Positions 51,001 to 62,804 are shown, numbered from the stretch's first letter. The stretch is 64,000 bases of DNA from Ailanthus altissimus (GCA_946807835.1 OX327683.1:17179001-17243000); one strand, 5' to 3'. Numbers and translations are program-made. The notes: generated from the sequence alone by a model not told the origin.

Positions 51001-51994
51001 TTGAAATGGGTCAATTAGGTATAATATTTTGTCTTCCATGCTTAATATTTGTTCGTTTAATTTTAGATTATTTACCGTTTTTATGTACTTTCTTATTATT
51101 TTATAAGTTTGGAGTAAATGGAGCAAATAAGGATAAAAATTCAAAGAAAACAAAGCCAAAAAAAAATCAAATATGCTTTAGTACCTTACTATAGTAGATT
51201 GCTAAAGTTATGAGCTACAATAACTTTGCCATAATGTTAGCGTCGCAGCACCAAAAAATGAGCACTGTGACGCTCAAAATAGTGTATTCAATGCCACATC
51301 CCCCAAAATTCAGCGCTTCAACGTTGTGTGAACGGTACCATATAAATACTAAATTCAAAGTTGACTTATATTTAATATTTTGCCTTCATTTAAAAATATA
51401 AACCTATAAATAGAATACCAAAAAATCTAATTCAACAATCAAGAAGAAGGAGAAAGAAGAGAGAGAAAGAGCAATTTAGATGTTGACCTTAAATAATTTA
51501 ATATATGATTATAAGGTAACAACTATGAATTTTATGTGAGATAGACATATACCTACATGGTATATATGGTATTAATAAATCAGTTCTTAATGAATCTTAA
51601 TCTATTATAATTACTATAGATATGTCGATAATTTGTTATGATAAGATATAGTCACTCAACCATCGACAGAGGCTTGTGATGATATTAGGAATCTGGCCAA
51701 CAATTCATATTAAATGATGAACTTACGAAAAGATTAATTGTTTCAAGTAACATATTGAGGGATAGTTATAATCCAAGGTTTTATCTTGTTATCTTTAATC
51801 TTTTCTATCTTATTATTATTTTTATTTAGTTTACATTATTTATCTTTTAATTTTTATTTGTCTAAATAAAAGTAAGAAAACATAATTTTAGTATTTAGCA
51901 TAACAATAACAACAATTCTTCATAGGAATGATACTCTCCTCGCTCTTTATTACTTGTTTAGACAATATGCACTTGCATTTAGTTAGAAATTGTA
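51001..51994 (+). mobile_element. Diverged family-A-like LTR, copy 4
   Basis: The block contains a CAGCGCTTC and GTCGCAGCACC block (about 51240-51325), CATAGA- or GATAGACATATACC, GAGGCTTGTGATGAT, ACATATTGAGGGATAGTTAT and an end reading ATGCACTTGCATTTAG, all in the order seen in copies 1-3. It interrupts the chromovirus-like copy 2 where copy 1 is continuous (24375-24385). Ends and target duplication are not clean. Confidence 0.65.
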
Positions 51995-52042
51995 CATTAG
52001 TGCCCATGCACCAGCGGTTAAGGTGCTTATATATGTTGAAAC

Positions 52043-54128
52043 TATGAGGGGTCTAATATATATGGATGTATGCATGTGCAATTGTGTTTATTGGCTAAAA
52101 TACGTATCATATACATATTAAACGTTGCAGAAGCATTAAAATCACACAATAAATACAATAATTAATATATTAATTACATTAATATATTAGAAGAGTTGAG
52201 AAATCACCTGAACGTGTAAAGTTATACATGTATATTTTTAGAGTCCGCATGGAGATCAACTCGTTGGCCGTTCTAGTCACCAACTCGGTAAGCTTGGTGA
52301 GCTAGAACAGCAGCCGTATAGCCAGCACGAGATTAACTCTTAATCCCAAAATGGTCGATAGTGTGTGTTCATCATTTTCTCTAAAAGGATAAAAAATAGA
52401 ATTTAAAACAATTTACAATTGCTTCTATTGGCACCATAGAGAAAAATAAAACAATTTTATTTTTTTTTTCTTCTTCAACACCACATGGGTTTTCATTTCT
52501 TCCTTTGTATTCTATTACACCCGTAAAACACCAAAACACACACTTACCAATTTCACACACCTCTCACGTGTATATATATATATATATAATATTATATAAT
52601 ATTAATAATATAAAATAATAATATAATGATGTCAACTATTTGGCATCCAAATAAAATAATGTTAAAAATATAATATTATAAAGAGATATTTATGATTATT
52701 TAATAATTAAATAATTATAATATAAAATGACTATTTTGCCCCTAATAAATAGTTACCAAGTATACCCCATAGTGGGTTTCACTAAATTCTACACTTTGGT
52801 AGACTCAACCGAGTGTCCACAATATGCCACGTGTCCTTATACAATTAGCAAATAATAATTATTAACTAATTGTTGTATTTAACACTTAAATACATACACG
52901 CACGCATTTCTGTTGTACTGCTGAATGTTGCTAGATTAAACAATTTAATTCGGCACGCTGCCCTAGTGCACAACGAGTACACACCATATTGCGGGACTCC
53001 CAAGGTCCACGCTTGATTCGTTAAATGGAACTATTCTATGAGTCCGTAAACATTACCCCACCCACAGGTCACGGATATACAAATTAGTGCGTTGAACCAT
53101 GCAAGTTAAGGTTACAATGCATACGTATAATCCTTCCGACATGATATCCTGGATGTGCTAGGGATATAGATTATCACTGTCAAATCCCCATGTACTCATC
53201 CATGTCATATCTCCATACTTGTATCTCATTAAACAATATGTATAAACTCCTTTGCCATATTGTTTTGCCCTCGCAGAACTCTTTCTCGGGATAAATGCTT
53301 GTGGCCACAAGAGTTTCTAAGATACAGTCTTGAAGCATCTGGATATCAAACTCCCTATGCAAGTTGATGGATCCATATATGTACACACCGAATTCCATAA
53401 GTATCGGATCATACCCAGTGGTCACACCATGAAAGGTCTGTGACATGCGTGAAACCAGAGTATGGTGGATTACTTATAAGCCTACCATGGCACTCAAGTC
53501 AAAGGACCACGTATACTACTCAACTTGAGATGACCCTCCATTGACGGCTTACATAGGGTATTTATCGAAGGCCCTCATGAGTCTGTCCCATATCCAGTCC
53601 TAACTGGATACCCATATGTCAATATGAGCTCTAAACTCACGGTCGGCAGGAAACAACCATCTATAACCTATAGGTACAACATATACTGATCTATATAAAA
53701 TGTATTCACCAACAAACCCACATCGAGAGAAATAGATCAGGGATAATGATTCGAGAACATACTTGCGCAACTAGCATTTTTTGGCACTCGATTGCAACTC
53801 TTACAACTATCAGTTACTAGTATATTCTTAGGTCTATGTCCTATTATAGACAAGGCTCCAACTCTTGGATCTTTGCTGAGTATTATAACCAGCTAACACT
53901 TAGTTGTGCTAATATTTAGTATTTATATCTCTCAGCGTGACAAACTATGAGCCCTTATCTGAACTTCTTTAGATCTGATCTGAACGTCTTCAGATCATAC
54001 AATGTCTGTAATGTTATATTGCATAGTACTAAATAAATAGGTATTAGCGATTTAATGAGAATGTACACATGTATAAATACACAAGTATATGTACATTTCG
54101 GGATGGCACGTAAGCACCAACTCTAAAA
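52043..54128 (-). repeat. 3' LTR of the - strand copia element (family B copy 5)
   Basis: In + orientation it starts TATGAGGGGTC, the mutated family start, and ends CTCTAAAA, where other copies have CCTAACA. It is about 2.09 kb. It shares long blocks with 47545-49561 and with the inverse of 59093-61300. Confidence 0.85.
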
Positions 54129-54143
54129 ATCTGTCACTTGCTC
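54129..54143 (-). other. Polypurine tract of the copia element (degenerate)
   Basis: On the - strand GAGCAAGTGACAGAT precedes the 3' LTR. Plant copia elements usually have a CAAGTGGGAGAT-like tract here. Confidence 0.55.
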
Positions 54144-54149
54144 TAGTGC

Positions 54150-56450
54150 CATTCTTGATAGTATCTCATACATATCGATTCCACGTGTTTTATAAACATT
54201 TTTAGAGTTATGACCTTAGAAAGTGGTCCGCTGAATTATTTATAGAACACTTCTACAAATAATCACATCTCCCAAAACCAATATCCCTATTTTCATGTGA
54301 GACTCCTCTCAACATAATTAGAGTCTTAATGTCCTCTTGGCACCTCGACCTATATTACGGCTTAGTTTTATCGTAAAACTATGGGAAATGATCCATCAAT
54401 CTTGGAACTCTTCCAAGCCGAGCGATAAACCTACGAATCCTTACTGTCTTTTTTGGCTGCACCAATATAAATTAGCAGTGAGTCCCAGTTTGGTGCAATT
54501 CTAACTCATCTAGTACTAATGAGAATAAGCACATTCCTTAATGTAGACTCTCTATCATCTAGGTCAAACTAGAAGTCTGACTCTGTGCATCTTCTCACTT
54601 GTAAGTCACTTTCTCTATATTTGAGAAACTTATCATTTGTACCTTCATAGTACTTCAAGATATGTTTAACTATCATCAAATAACGATCACCTAAATCAAA
54701 CTTGAATCAGCTCATAACTCTTACAGCCAAACTGATATCAGGTCTTAAATATATCATAGTATACTTCAATCTCTAAAGAGCTGATGTATCTGGTGTGTCA
54801 GACACTCTGACTCTCTTGTCTTTCATTTGAAGAGACACTCTCCTCAAAAGATGAACACCATGTCCAAAAGATACGTTAACTAACACATAGTTAATAAACC
54901 GTACCTTTCTTAGATGCTATTGATGTGAAATAATTTGGGAGAGTCCTATCAGCTTCCCAGCTCTATCTCTATAAATCTTTATACCTTGTATAAAAGAAGC
55001 CTCTCCTAAATCCTTCATGGAGAAATTCTTATGACTTACTTCTGACCAATTATAACATACTGATATCATTCCCAATGACTAGTGTGTCATCAACAAAGAG
55101 CATCAAGAAAACTATCATGCTCCCACTGACCTTTCTTGTACATCAGACTAAAAGTCTGGCTAGACATAAAACCTACAGGCTATTCCATAAATATCTGTCA
55201 CTTGAGGTATCCATTCAGGAATGCCATTTTTACATCTATCTGCCAAACCTCAAAGCCATAATATACTGCAAGAACCAATAAAATACTAATCAACTTTAGC
55301 ATCAATATTGGTCCAAAGGTTTCCTATTAGTTGATCCCAGATTACTGGGGATTACCTTTCTAGAACCAATATAGGGCCTAAAAGGTCTTTACCTTCCTTT
55401 TGGCTCCTACTACCTTTTTGTAAACCTTTTACAACCAATGAAAACAATTTTCACAGGTAGCTTTACTAAGTCTCAGACTTGATTCTGATGCATAGAGTCA
55501 ATTTTTGTTTACTTGGCATCTTGCTGCTTCCTAAATCGATGTCTAACATCGTCTGCCTATAGGTCAAAGGATTAATTTGCTTCTAGCAAGAAAACTTCAA
55601 GTTCACCTTCGAGCATCAAACATACCTAATAGGTGACCTAGACATCCTTTTCGACCTATTTAGAGAAGTGTGCCAAAATGTCACTGCTTAATTGAGCTTG
55701 GGTTCCTATCCATGGTTCATTAATTACAAGATTGACTTCACAAGTTCAATCTTTCTATAATTCTCACGACCCATGAGAAACTCTTTCTCTAGAATAGTGG
55801 TATACTGAGAAACGAACACGCTTTGTTTCTTTGAATCATAGAACTAGTATCCTATAGAATTTATAGGATACATAATGAACCTATACTTATACCTCTTAGG
55901 AGCTAGTTTATCCTGTTAAGTAACTCTTACAAAACAAGATACCCTGCTGTGTAACTTTTATGTAAGCAGGACAACCCCAAGTCTGAACATATTTAAGATA
56001 CAATTTCCTTCCTTTTTGTATCTCATACAGAATGAAAAGAATGGCTTCTGATGGAACTCAGCTTAATAAGCTATTGTTTTTAGAGCGAATATTCACAGAT
56101 ATAGATCGGTAACACTCACCATCAATCAGACCATATCTAATAAAGTCCAATTCCTCATCTCCTAAACATCATTAAGTTGTGGAATACCCAGAGGACTATA
56201 GTGATTGAAAATCTCATTCTTCCTTAAACAGCCGAAAAACTTGATGTTAATGTACTCACTGCCTCAATCTAATTGAAGAAAAATAAAGTACATTCTGATC
56301 TTTTTGGTCATCTCCGTGAATATAGTATTTATAAACTGGTTAAGTCTTTATAGTTATATTAGAAATCCAATTATCCTTAACCATATAGATAAGCGTCTCA
56401 CACCTATATGACCTACACTTATATAGCACAGCTCTGTATTATTTAAGGAT
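54150..56450 (-). pseudogene. copia pol (integrase, reverse transcriptase, RNase H), frame-broken
   Basis: Reading the - strand from right to left: near 56160 RNWTLLDMV matches the 'qNGvaER.NRtl.e..Rsm' of integrase. Near 55250-55210 WQIDVKMAFLNGYL matches the reverse transcriptase 'w.v.QmDVKtAFLnG.L' block. Near 55100-55065 LFVDDTLVIGND is the catalytic YVDD-type motif, intact apart from Tyr to Phe. Next, near 55015-54990, MKDLGEA appears in a shifted frame, and RPDIS near 54750, both standard landmarks. Numerous stops and frameshifts separate them. Length and order suggest that most of pol was present when the copy decayed. Confidence 0.82.
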
Positions 56451-57420
56451 TTTGATCTACAGACATTTCTAATTGTACATAATATCTATTTATTAACTGA
56501 CATTCAGCCAATAAAACATCATTCACATCACATGAACATAAGGAACAATTCTTAAAATTCATGTGATATCCTTCACTATCCAATACAGGAAGGGACACAA
56601 TATGTCAAATGATATTTTGGATATTATATCAATTATACAATACAACCATTGTACTGCATATAAGAAGTAAGTTAAGCTGTTTAACAAATTGAACTTGTAG
56701 GAAATCACCATTTTCTACTTTTAACTTTACTTTTATAAGCTATTACATTTTGGTCTCTCTCAATCCCTGCAACATATTACAGATATGAGAAGGACATGCA
56801 GTATCTCATAACTAGCTTGAGCTGGCATCATATGTCCTAGAAATGTCTATGTCTGTCAAGCACAAACCTGTGGGAGTTTTTCTGACAATTTTAAAACTTC
56901 TAAGGTAGTGAGATTTCCAATACCTAACCTTATTGTAGTATAAACACTTTCCATCTACTTAACTCTCTAGTTGATCTTTAGATAAATGTTGCCTCTGAGG
57001 ATTTATCCTGGGTATCTGCCTTATCTTCTTTTTCTCACACATCTGGTCTCACCAGATATACTTAGAGTTGAAGATGAAGCACCCTGAAAAAGAGAGTCAG
57101 ACCCCCTCTATTCATATCCTCTAGAGAGGTGTTATCAGAATTACTTTACAGCAAATTTTGATCAATAATAAATCTAAAAATTTTTTAATCCAAAACATTT
57201 CTGAGATTCATCCTCCGATCAGAGTAATTTATAGTACTGTTGAGTTGAACTGCATCAACTATGCATTTATTTAAATTATAGGTATAACAATTATACATTT
57301 TCAATTTCAAACGCCCTCTCATTGCTTTACATAATTTCGGTAATCTCTCAATAAGAAGTTGATAGTTTAAACTCTTTTAAACTATACAGCAGGAAGTAGA
57401 TCCCATTGAAATTTACTCGC
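56451..57420 (-). pseudogene. Presumed copia gag and start of pol, barely recognisable
   Basis: The position predicts gag and protease on the - strand. No zinc knuckle or protease motif could be picked out with certainty. The stretch is assigned by position only. Confidence 0.4.
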
Positions 57421-57425
57421 GCCTT

Positions 57426-57717
57426 ACGCTATAGCAATATTGGCCTTTGTAAACCTAACAGGTAGACAACATTTGTCAATTGCATCTCATGCAACTTTTA
57501 CCACTTGATCCTGAATACACCTTATCCTCACGCTGTAGCAATATTGGGTAAATGTATTCCAGATTAACTTGTCGATGATCAAATATATGCTACCGATACT
57601 ACCTTCACGCTATAGCAATATTGGGCAATACTTTCGCATATATTTGCCTAATCTCACATTTTACCGGTATAGTCCAAGCCTAACCGATCAAATTCCTCAT
57701 GCTGTAGCAATATTGGG
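57426..57717 (-). repeat. Four spaced copies of a 20-bp word in the copia leader
   Basis: CACGCTGTAGCAATATTGGG or a close variant occurs at 57426, 57529, 57606 and 57698. The surrounding 60-80 bp is poorly conserved while the 20-bp words are nearly invariant. The array lies about 0.8-1.1 kb from the primer binding site, on the leader side. Confidence 0.85.
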
Positions 57718-57951
57718 AAAATGTCAACGTGACTCGTCTAATACTGTATTGATAAGACGGATCAGAATAAAATATTATCTCATAATGTAATATTCTTTAA
57801 TGTGATTAAGAGAGATTTTTGTTTCTATCCTAGGTCTCCATCTCATGAGGAGGGTGATTTTTAATTAATTAATTTTTCTATGCAAACACAACTAACTCAC
57901 ATCAGTAAGGCTCCTATTATGGTTACCAACATAGAAAAATTAATCATGGTT

Positions 57952-58046
57952 TATAATGCAGACCGATAACTCTTATCACTGCATCTCATAAACTCTGATT
58001 TATAATGTAGACTGATAACTTTTATCACTACATCTCATAAATCTAC
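57952..58046 (-). repeat. Two-unit tandem repeat, about 50 bp per unit
   Basis: GTTTATAATGCAGACCGATA and, about 50 bp later, TTTATAATGTAGACTGATAA start two units that both end TCACTGCATCTCATAA or TCACTACATCTCATAA. Confidence 0.8.
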
Positions 58047-58139
58047 ACATGCAAAATTAATTTTAAGACACTGTTCAAAATTAATGTAGCTGTGAACGGT
58101 AAAAAACTATTGTTCATGTGCTACTATTTATGTGAATAG

Positions 58140-58440
58140 TACACCATCGCGGTGCCAGATGTCATCGTTGCAACTCTGAGAGGTCAAACCCTCAGCGCCG
58201 CGATGCCAAATTACATCGCTACAGTGCTAGAAGGTTGAACCCCTCAGCATCGCAGCGCCTATATTCACCGTTGAGGCATTAATTTCAGAACCTCAGCACC
58301 CCAACACAGACTCGCCAGCGCCGCAGCGCTAAGAGAAAGAACTCCCAACGCCGCGGCGCCAGTCCTTTAGCGCTGCAGCTCTGGGAAGTCAAACCCCCAG
58401 CACCATGACGCCAACCCCCTGGCGCTGCAGCACCCAATGA
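58140..58440 (-). repeat. GC-rich array of CAGCGCCGCAGCGCC-type words in the copia leader
   Basis: About ten imperfect units of 25-35 bp contain CAGCGCCGC, GCCGCGGCGCC or GCGCTGCAGC. They lie 100-400 bp from the primer binding site. The base composition contrasts sharply with the AT-rich remainder. The same word family is present in family-A LTRs at 18614, 21405, 43836 and 51240. Confidence 0.85.
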
Positions 58441-58537
58441 ACCCTTTATGGTATACCCGTTTTAACACTTGAACGCACCATTTACATTAGGACTTTTGCA
58501 TCCATTCACTCAAACTACACTCAAATATGTCCTAAAT

Positions 58538-58550
58538 GGCTCTGATACCA
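58538..58550 (-). other. Primer binding site of the copia element
   Basis: On the - strand TGGTATCAGAGCC is a perfect match to the initiator-tRNA-Met site of plant copia elements. It is 4 bp from the LTR edge at 58555. Confidence 0.85.
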
Positions 58551-58554
58551 TTTT

Positions 58555-59087
58555 TATCGGGGGTCTCATACATGTAGGTGTATGCATGTGCAGTTGTATT
58601 TATTGCCTAAAATACGTATGATATATATTAAACGCCATGAAAGCATTAAAATTATATAATAAACATAATAATTAATATATTAACCATATTAATATATTAG
58701 AAGGGTTGAGAAATCACCTGAACGTGTAAAGTTATACACGTATATCCTCGAAATTCATATGGAGACCAACTCGTTGGCCGTTCTAATCACTAACTCATTG
58801 GCCATTCTAGTCACCAATTAGTGGGCTTGGTGAACTAGAATAGCAGCCTTATAGCTAGCATAGAATTAACTCTTAATCCCAAAATGACCAGTATAGTGTG
58901 TTCATCATTTTCTCTAAAATGATAGAAAATAGAATTTGAAGCAATTCACAATTGCTTCTATTGGCACCATAGAGAAAATAAAACAACCATCTATACCCTA
59001 TAGGTACGACATATACTGATCTATCTAAAAGGTATCCACCGACAGACTCGCATCGACAGAAATAGATCAAGGACAATGATGGTGTTA
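58555..59087 (-). repeat. 5' LTR of the copia element, internally deleted and truncated (family B copy 6)
   Basis: In + orientation it starts TATCGGGGGTCTCATACATG and follows the family to AAAATAAAACAA (about 58987). It then jumps to CCATCTATACCCTATAGG, a part that lies about 1.2 kb further on in complete copies. The word AAACAA is present at both break points in complete copies, pointing to a microhomology deletion. It ends at GGACAATGAT, about 370 bp short of the family end. Confidence 0.82.
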
Positions 59088-59092
59088 GGGTC

Positions 59093-61300
59093 GGTGCTTA
59101 CATGCCATCCCTAAATGTACATATACTTGTGTATTTATACAAGTGTACATTCCTATTAAATCGCTAATACCCATATATATGGTATTATGCATGTAACGTT
59201 ACAGACATTGTCGATCTGAATGAGTTCAGATCAGATATAAAGGAGTTTAGATAAGTACTCATCGTTAGCCAAGCTGAGATATATAATGCTAAATGTTAGT
59301 ATAGCTAAGTGTTAGCTGGTTATAATACTTAGCAGATCCAAGAGTTGGAGCCTTGTGTGTAATGAAACATAAACCTGTGAATATACTAGTAACTGCATAG
59401 TTACAAGAGATGCAATCGGGTGCCAGAAAATGCTAGTTGCTCAAGTATGTTCTTGAATAATTATCCCTGATTTATTTCTACCGATGTGGGTCTGTCAGTG
59501 GATACCTTTATATATAGATCAACATATGTCTTACCTATAGGGTATAGATGGTTATTCCTAGTCGATCGTGAGCTTAGAGCTCGTATTAACATATGGGTAT
59601 CCAGTTAGAACTGGATATGGGACAGACTTACGAGGGCCTTCGATAGACACCCTATGCAGGTCGTCAACGGAGGGTCCTCTCGAGTTTAGTAGTATACGTG
59701 GTCTTTTAACCTGAGTGCCACAATGGCCTTGTAAGTAATCTACCATACTTTAATTTCACACATGTCACAAACTTTTTATGGTGTGACCGTTGTGTGTCGC
59801 TGGTATGGTCCGATGCTTATGGAGTCCGGTGTGTACAGATATGGGATCCGTCAGCTCACATAGTGAGTCAAATATCCAGATGCTTCAAGACTGTATCTCA
59901 GAAAGTATTGTGGCCACAAGCAATCATCCCGGAAAAGAGTTTCGCCAGGGTAGAACAATATGGTAAAAGAGTTTGCACATATTGTTCAGTGAGATACGAG
60001 TCTGGAGATAGGATATGGATGAGCACTAAGGGATTTGATGGTGATAATCTATATCCTCGCACATCTAAGATATCATGACAGAATGACTATACGTATGTGT
60101 TGTAACCTCAACTTGTATGGTTCAACGCGCTGATTTGTATATCCGTGACGTGTGCGTAGGACATTGCTCACGGATTCATGAAATAGTTATATATGACAAA
60201 TCAGGCGTAGAACCTAGGGAGTTCCGCGATATGGATTGTACTCGTTGTGCATTGGGGCAGTATGCCGGATTAAATTATTTAATCCAGCAATATCACGAGA
60301 ATGTGTGTGTGTCTGTATTTATGTGTTAAATACAATAATTAGTTAATAATTATTATTTACTAATTGTATTATGACACGTAGCGTATTGTGGACCCTCAGT
60401 TGAGTTTATCTAAGTGTGAAATTTAGTGAAACCTACTAAGGGGTAAACAATTCAGTAATAGGTATCAATTTGAATAGATTTACCAAAATAAAAGTTTTCC
60501 CTATTTTGAATTTGGTAACTATTTATAAAGGGTAAAATGGTCATTTCATATTTTAATTATTTAATGGTTAAATAATCAAAATATCTCTCTAATTTTATTA
60601 TATAATATATTATATTATTATATTATTTATTATTATAAGATATTATATATAATAATAATATTATATTTTAGGTGCCAAATAAGTTCCACCCATTAATATT
60701 TTATTATTATTATTAATATTATATAATATATTATATTATTATTTTATATATTATATATATATATATAAAGAAAGAAAGAGAGAAAGAAAAAGATTGAAAA
60801 ATGTGTGTATTTCTTGGCCATTTGGTCGAGAGAGAAGAGACGAGAAAATGGAGAAAGAAGAAGAAGAAGAAGAAAAAAATGAAAAAAATGAAATTATTTT
60901 ATTTTTTTCTATGCTTTCAATTAAAGCAATGGAGGATTGCTTTAAATTATCCATATTTTATCCTTTTGGAGAAAATAAAAAAAAACATACATTGACCATT
61001 TTGGGGTTTAAGAGTTAAACCCAGTGCAGCGTAGAGGCTGCTGTTCTAGCTCACCAAGCCCACCGTGTTGGTGCTAGAACTGCACGCAAGTTAGTCTCTA
61101 TGCGGACTTCGAGAAAATACGTGTATAATGTTACACGTTGAGGTAAGTAATCTATCCTATAAATATATTAATGTGATTAATATATTTTATTTATTGTGTT
61201 TATTGCAAGTTTCACGCTTCCGTCAAACTTAAATATGTATTTAGGCAATAAACATAATAGCACATGCATACACCCACATATCTTAGATCCGCCGCCAACA
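59093..61300 (-). mobile_element. Solo copia LTR in opposite orientation, family B copy 7
   Basis: Relative to the other copies this one is inverted: it starts TGTTAGGGTCGG and ends GCCGCCAACA, 2208 bp. It has a perfect 5-bp GATGG at 59088-59092 and 61301-61305. It is the best-preserved family member with intact TGTT...AACA ends. Sequence to its right is the end of chromovirus-like copy 2. To its left is the truncated copia LTR. Confidence 0.88.
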
Positions 61301-61480
61301 GATGGTATAGAAGAAAAGTTATTATCCGAGTCTTGAGTACTTTATCAAGTGAAAAAAATTACCTAATTTTGAAGTAAGCTCGAAATATAAGAATACACAT
61401 AGGTAGTCTGAAGAACAAGGTGTGTATATTCCAACGAAGATGTGATCAGGTGTCGCGTGAATTTGATGGGGAGATTATCA
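61301..61480 (+). pseudogene. End of pol of chromovirus-like copy 2
   Basis: GATGGTATAGAAGAAAAG continues the host and matches 25429-25445 of copy 1, the chromodomain-like tail. The sequence continues through a GCGTGAATTTGATGGGGAG stretch to a purine tract (GGGGAGATTATCA) at the 3' LTR. Confidence 0.7.
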
Positions 61481-61961
61481 TGCTCCAAGTGTTCTCAAGC
61501 TTTTTCTCGAATACTTAGAGCATGACAAATCCTCCTAAATGCTACATGGGCCGGTGGAGCGATACGTGAGCTGAAACTTCTAAAAGACCTGTTAATTTGG
61601 GTAAAGATTCAGACCAATCTCGTGACTTATAAGGGACATAGACCCTTATTTGAAATGAGAATATTTAATGGAATATATGATGGCTTCTTGAAATATTCTT
61701 TCAAAATTTATTTCATCTTGTATATACATTGTTAGATCATTTACATTTTAACCTTTGATTGTATAGAACAAATAATATATAAGAGAAACATTTTTAATTG
61801 TACAAAACAATCTTAACTTATATTTTTTTTCAGTTATAATAAAAAAAAATTCTCAAATATTTAATATACGTGTCTTTCATCTCTTTTTTATATAATATTT
61901 TTTAAATTGTTTAATAGGCAAAATAACTAAAATCACACTATTCTAAAAAAAATTCGTGACA
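61481..61961 (+). repeat. 3' LTR of chromovirus-like copy 2
   Basis: This 481-bp block starts TGCTCCAAGT and ends TTCGTGACA. It matches 25613-26092 throughout, including the TTGTACAAAACAATCTTAAC segment that is split elsewhere. Confidence 0.82.
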
Positions 61962-62800
61962 CTTTGTGAGGGTCGACCAATTTGTATATTAAACAATAAA
62001 TTTTTCTAATTCCACTCGTAAGAAATGGCCCAACAATAAAAATAAATGTCAGTCTCTTTAGACCGTATACCCCTTCTTTTAGTGTCACGAACTTATTTTT
62101 GGACTTCACGTACAAGCATCTTTTACTCAAAATACTTTTTTTTTTCTAACTTCCTCTCCTATTTCTCAAGTTTCTCCTTAACATTTCGAGTTAAATTTCT
62201 CAAATTTTGGATAAATTGAGAAACTCTTAATAAGAAAACCTCTTACTATAACCCGGCCTCCATTGTATTGCAATATCATCTTATCTTCATCACCGTCCCA
62301 TGAAAGAAATGTCACCATATGAAGTGAAAGTTGATAACAAAATGAATAAAATGAATTCTGACCATCGGCTCACACAATACCGCTAACATCGCCTTCAATT
62401 ACTAAAAAAAGTTCAAGATTGTGACGATGAAGCCCCACATTACCTGGTTTCATTTATTAACACAACTACGTGACTAAATGACTAGCAACATCACATGCCA
62501 TTCTCTGCATTAAAAAAACAAAGACATAAGCAATGCCAAATCTTTGTACCACGACACTGCAGGAAGATTCCAGGAGTCATCCACAATCAATTCTACATGA
62601 AAATCGACAGGACAAAGAACCTCGACATATGCTCCATTGTTCTTATATATATTATACATAATACATCACAGCTAACTGGCTTCATATGAACACAATCTCA
62701 AGGGCCAATAATTTTTCACCACGTCATAACATCAACTGTTTTGCCGATCGAATTATAGGATGATCCTTTTCGTTTGATTGGTTCAGCGGGGACCATGGAT
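61962..62800. other. Intergenic region, no gene seen
   Basis: Mixed AT-rich sequence with no retroelement motif. Composition becomes more balanced toward 62700, as expected close to a gene. Confidence 0.5.
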
Positions 62801-62804
62801 CCGT

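Larger units (their letters stand above)
52043..59087 (-). mobile_element. Decayed but nearly full-length Ty1/copia element, family B, on the - strand
   Basis: The 3' LTR is 52043-54128, with a polypurine tract beside it at about 54129-54143. Pol is on the - strand (about 54150-56450), followed by leader repeats. The primer binding site is at 58538-58550, and a damaged 5' LTR at 58555-59087. All parts are in the correct order for the - strand. The pairing identifies the family-B repeats seen elsewhere in the window as copia LTRs. The 5' LTR has lost its middle and its outer end, so no target duplication can be read on the right. Confidence 0.85.
47209..61961 (+). mobile_element. Chromovirus-like Ty3/gypsy element, copy 2, expanded by copia insertions
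   Basis: The 5' LTR runs 47209-49710 (split by family-B copy 4). A primer binding site follows at 49711. Gag lies at about 50160-50990, then a family-A-like LTR, and then the host resumes only for a short protease lead-in (about 51995-52042). A minus-strand copia element and an inverted copia solo LTR occupy 52043-61300. The host returns at 61301 with its last pol codons and a 481-bp 3' LTR (61481-61961). Reverse transcriptase, RNase H and integrase are absent. Confidence 0.75.

Noticed and set aside
48317..60329. Similar open frames in family-B LTR copies, such as 48317-48574 (-) and 60117-60329 (+), and 43449-43637 (+) and 59558-59746 (-)
   Set aside because: Similar frames stay open on both strands in these LTRs, and a single-base insertion breaks the first of them in the copy at 16600-16790. 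Shared ancestry of LTR sequence explains them better than a conserved protein.
60751..61018. Overlapping frames of Lys/Glu or Ser/Phe repeats
   Set aside because: They are translations of a purine-rich tract in the copia LTR on either strand.
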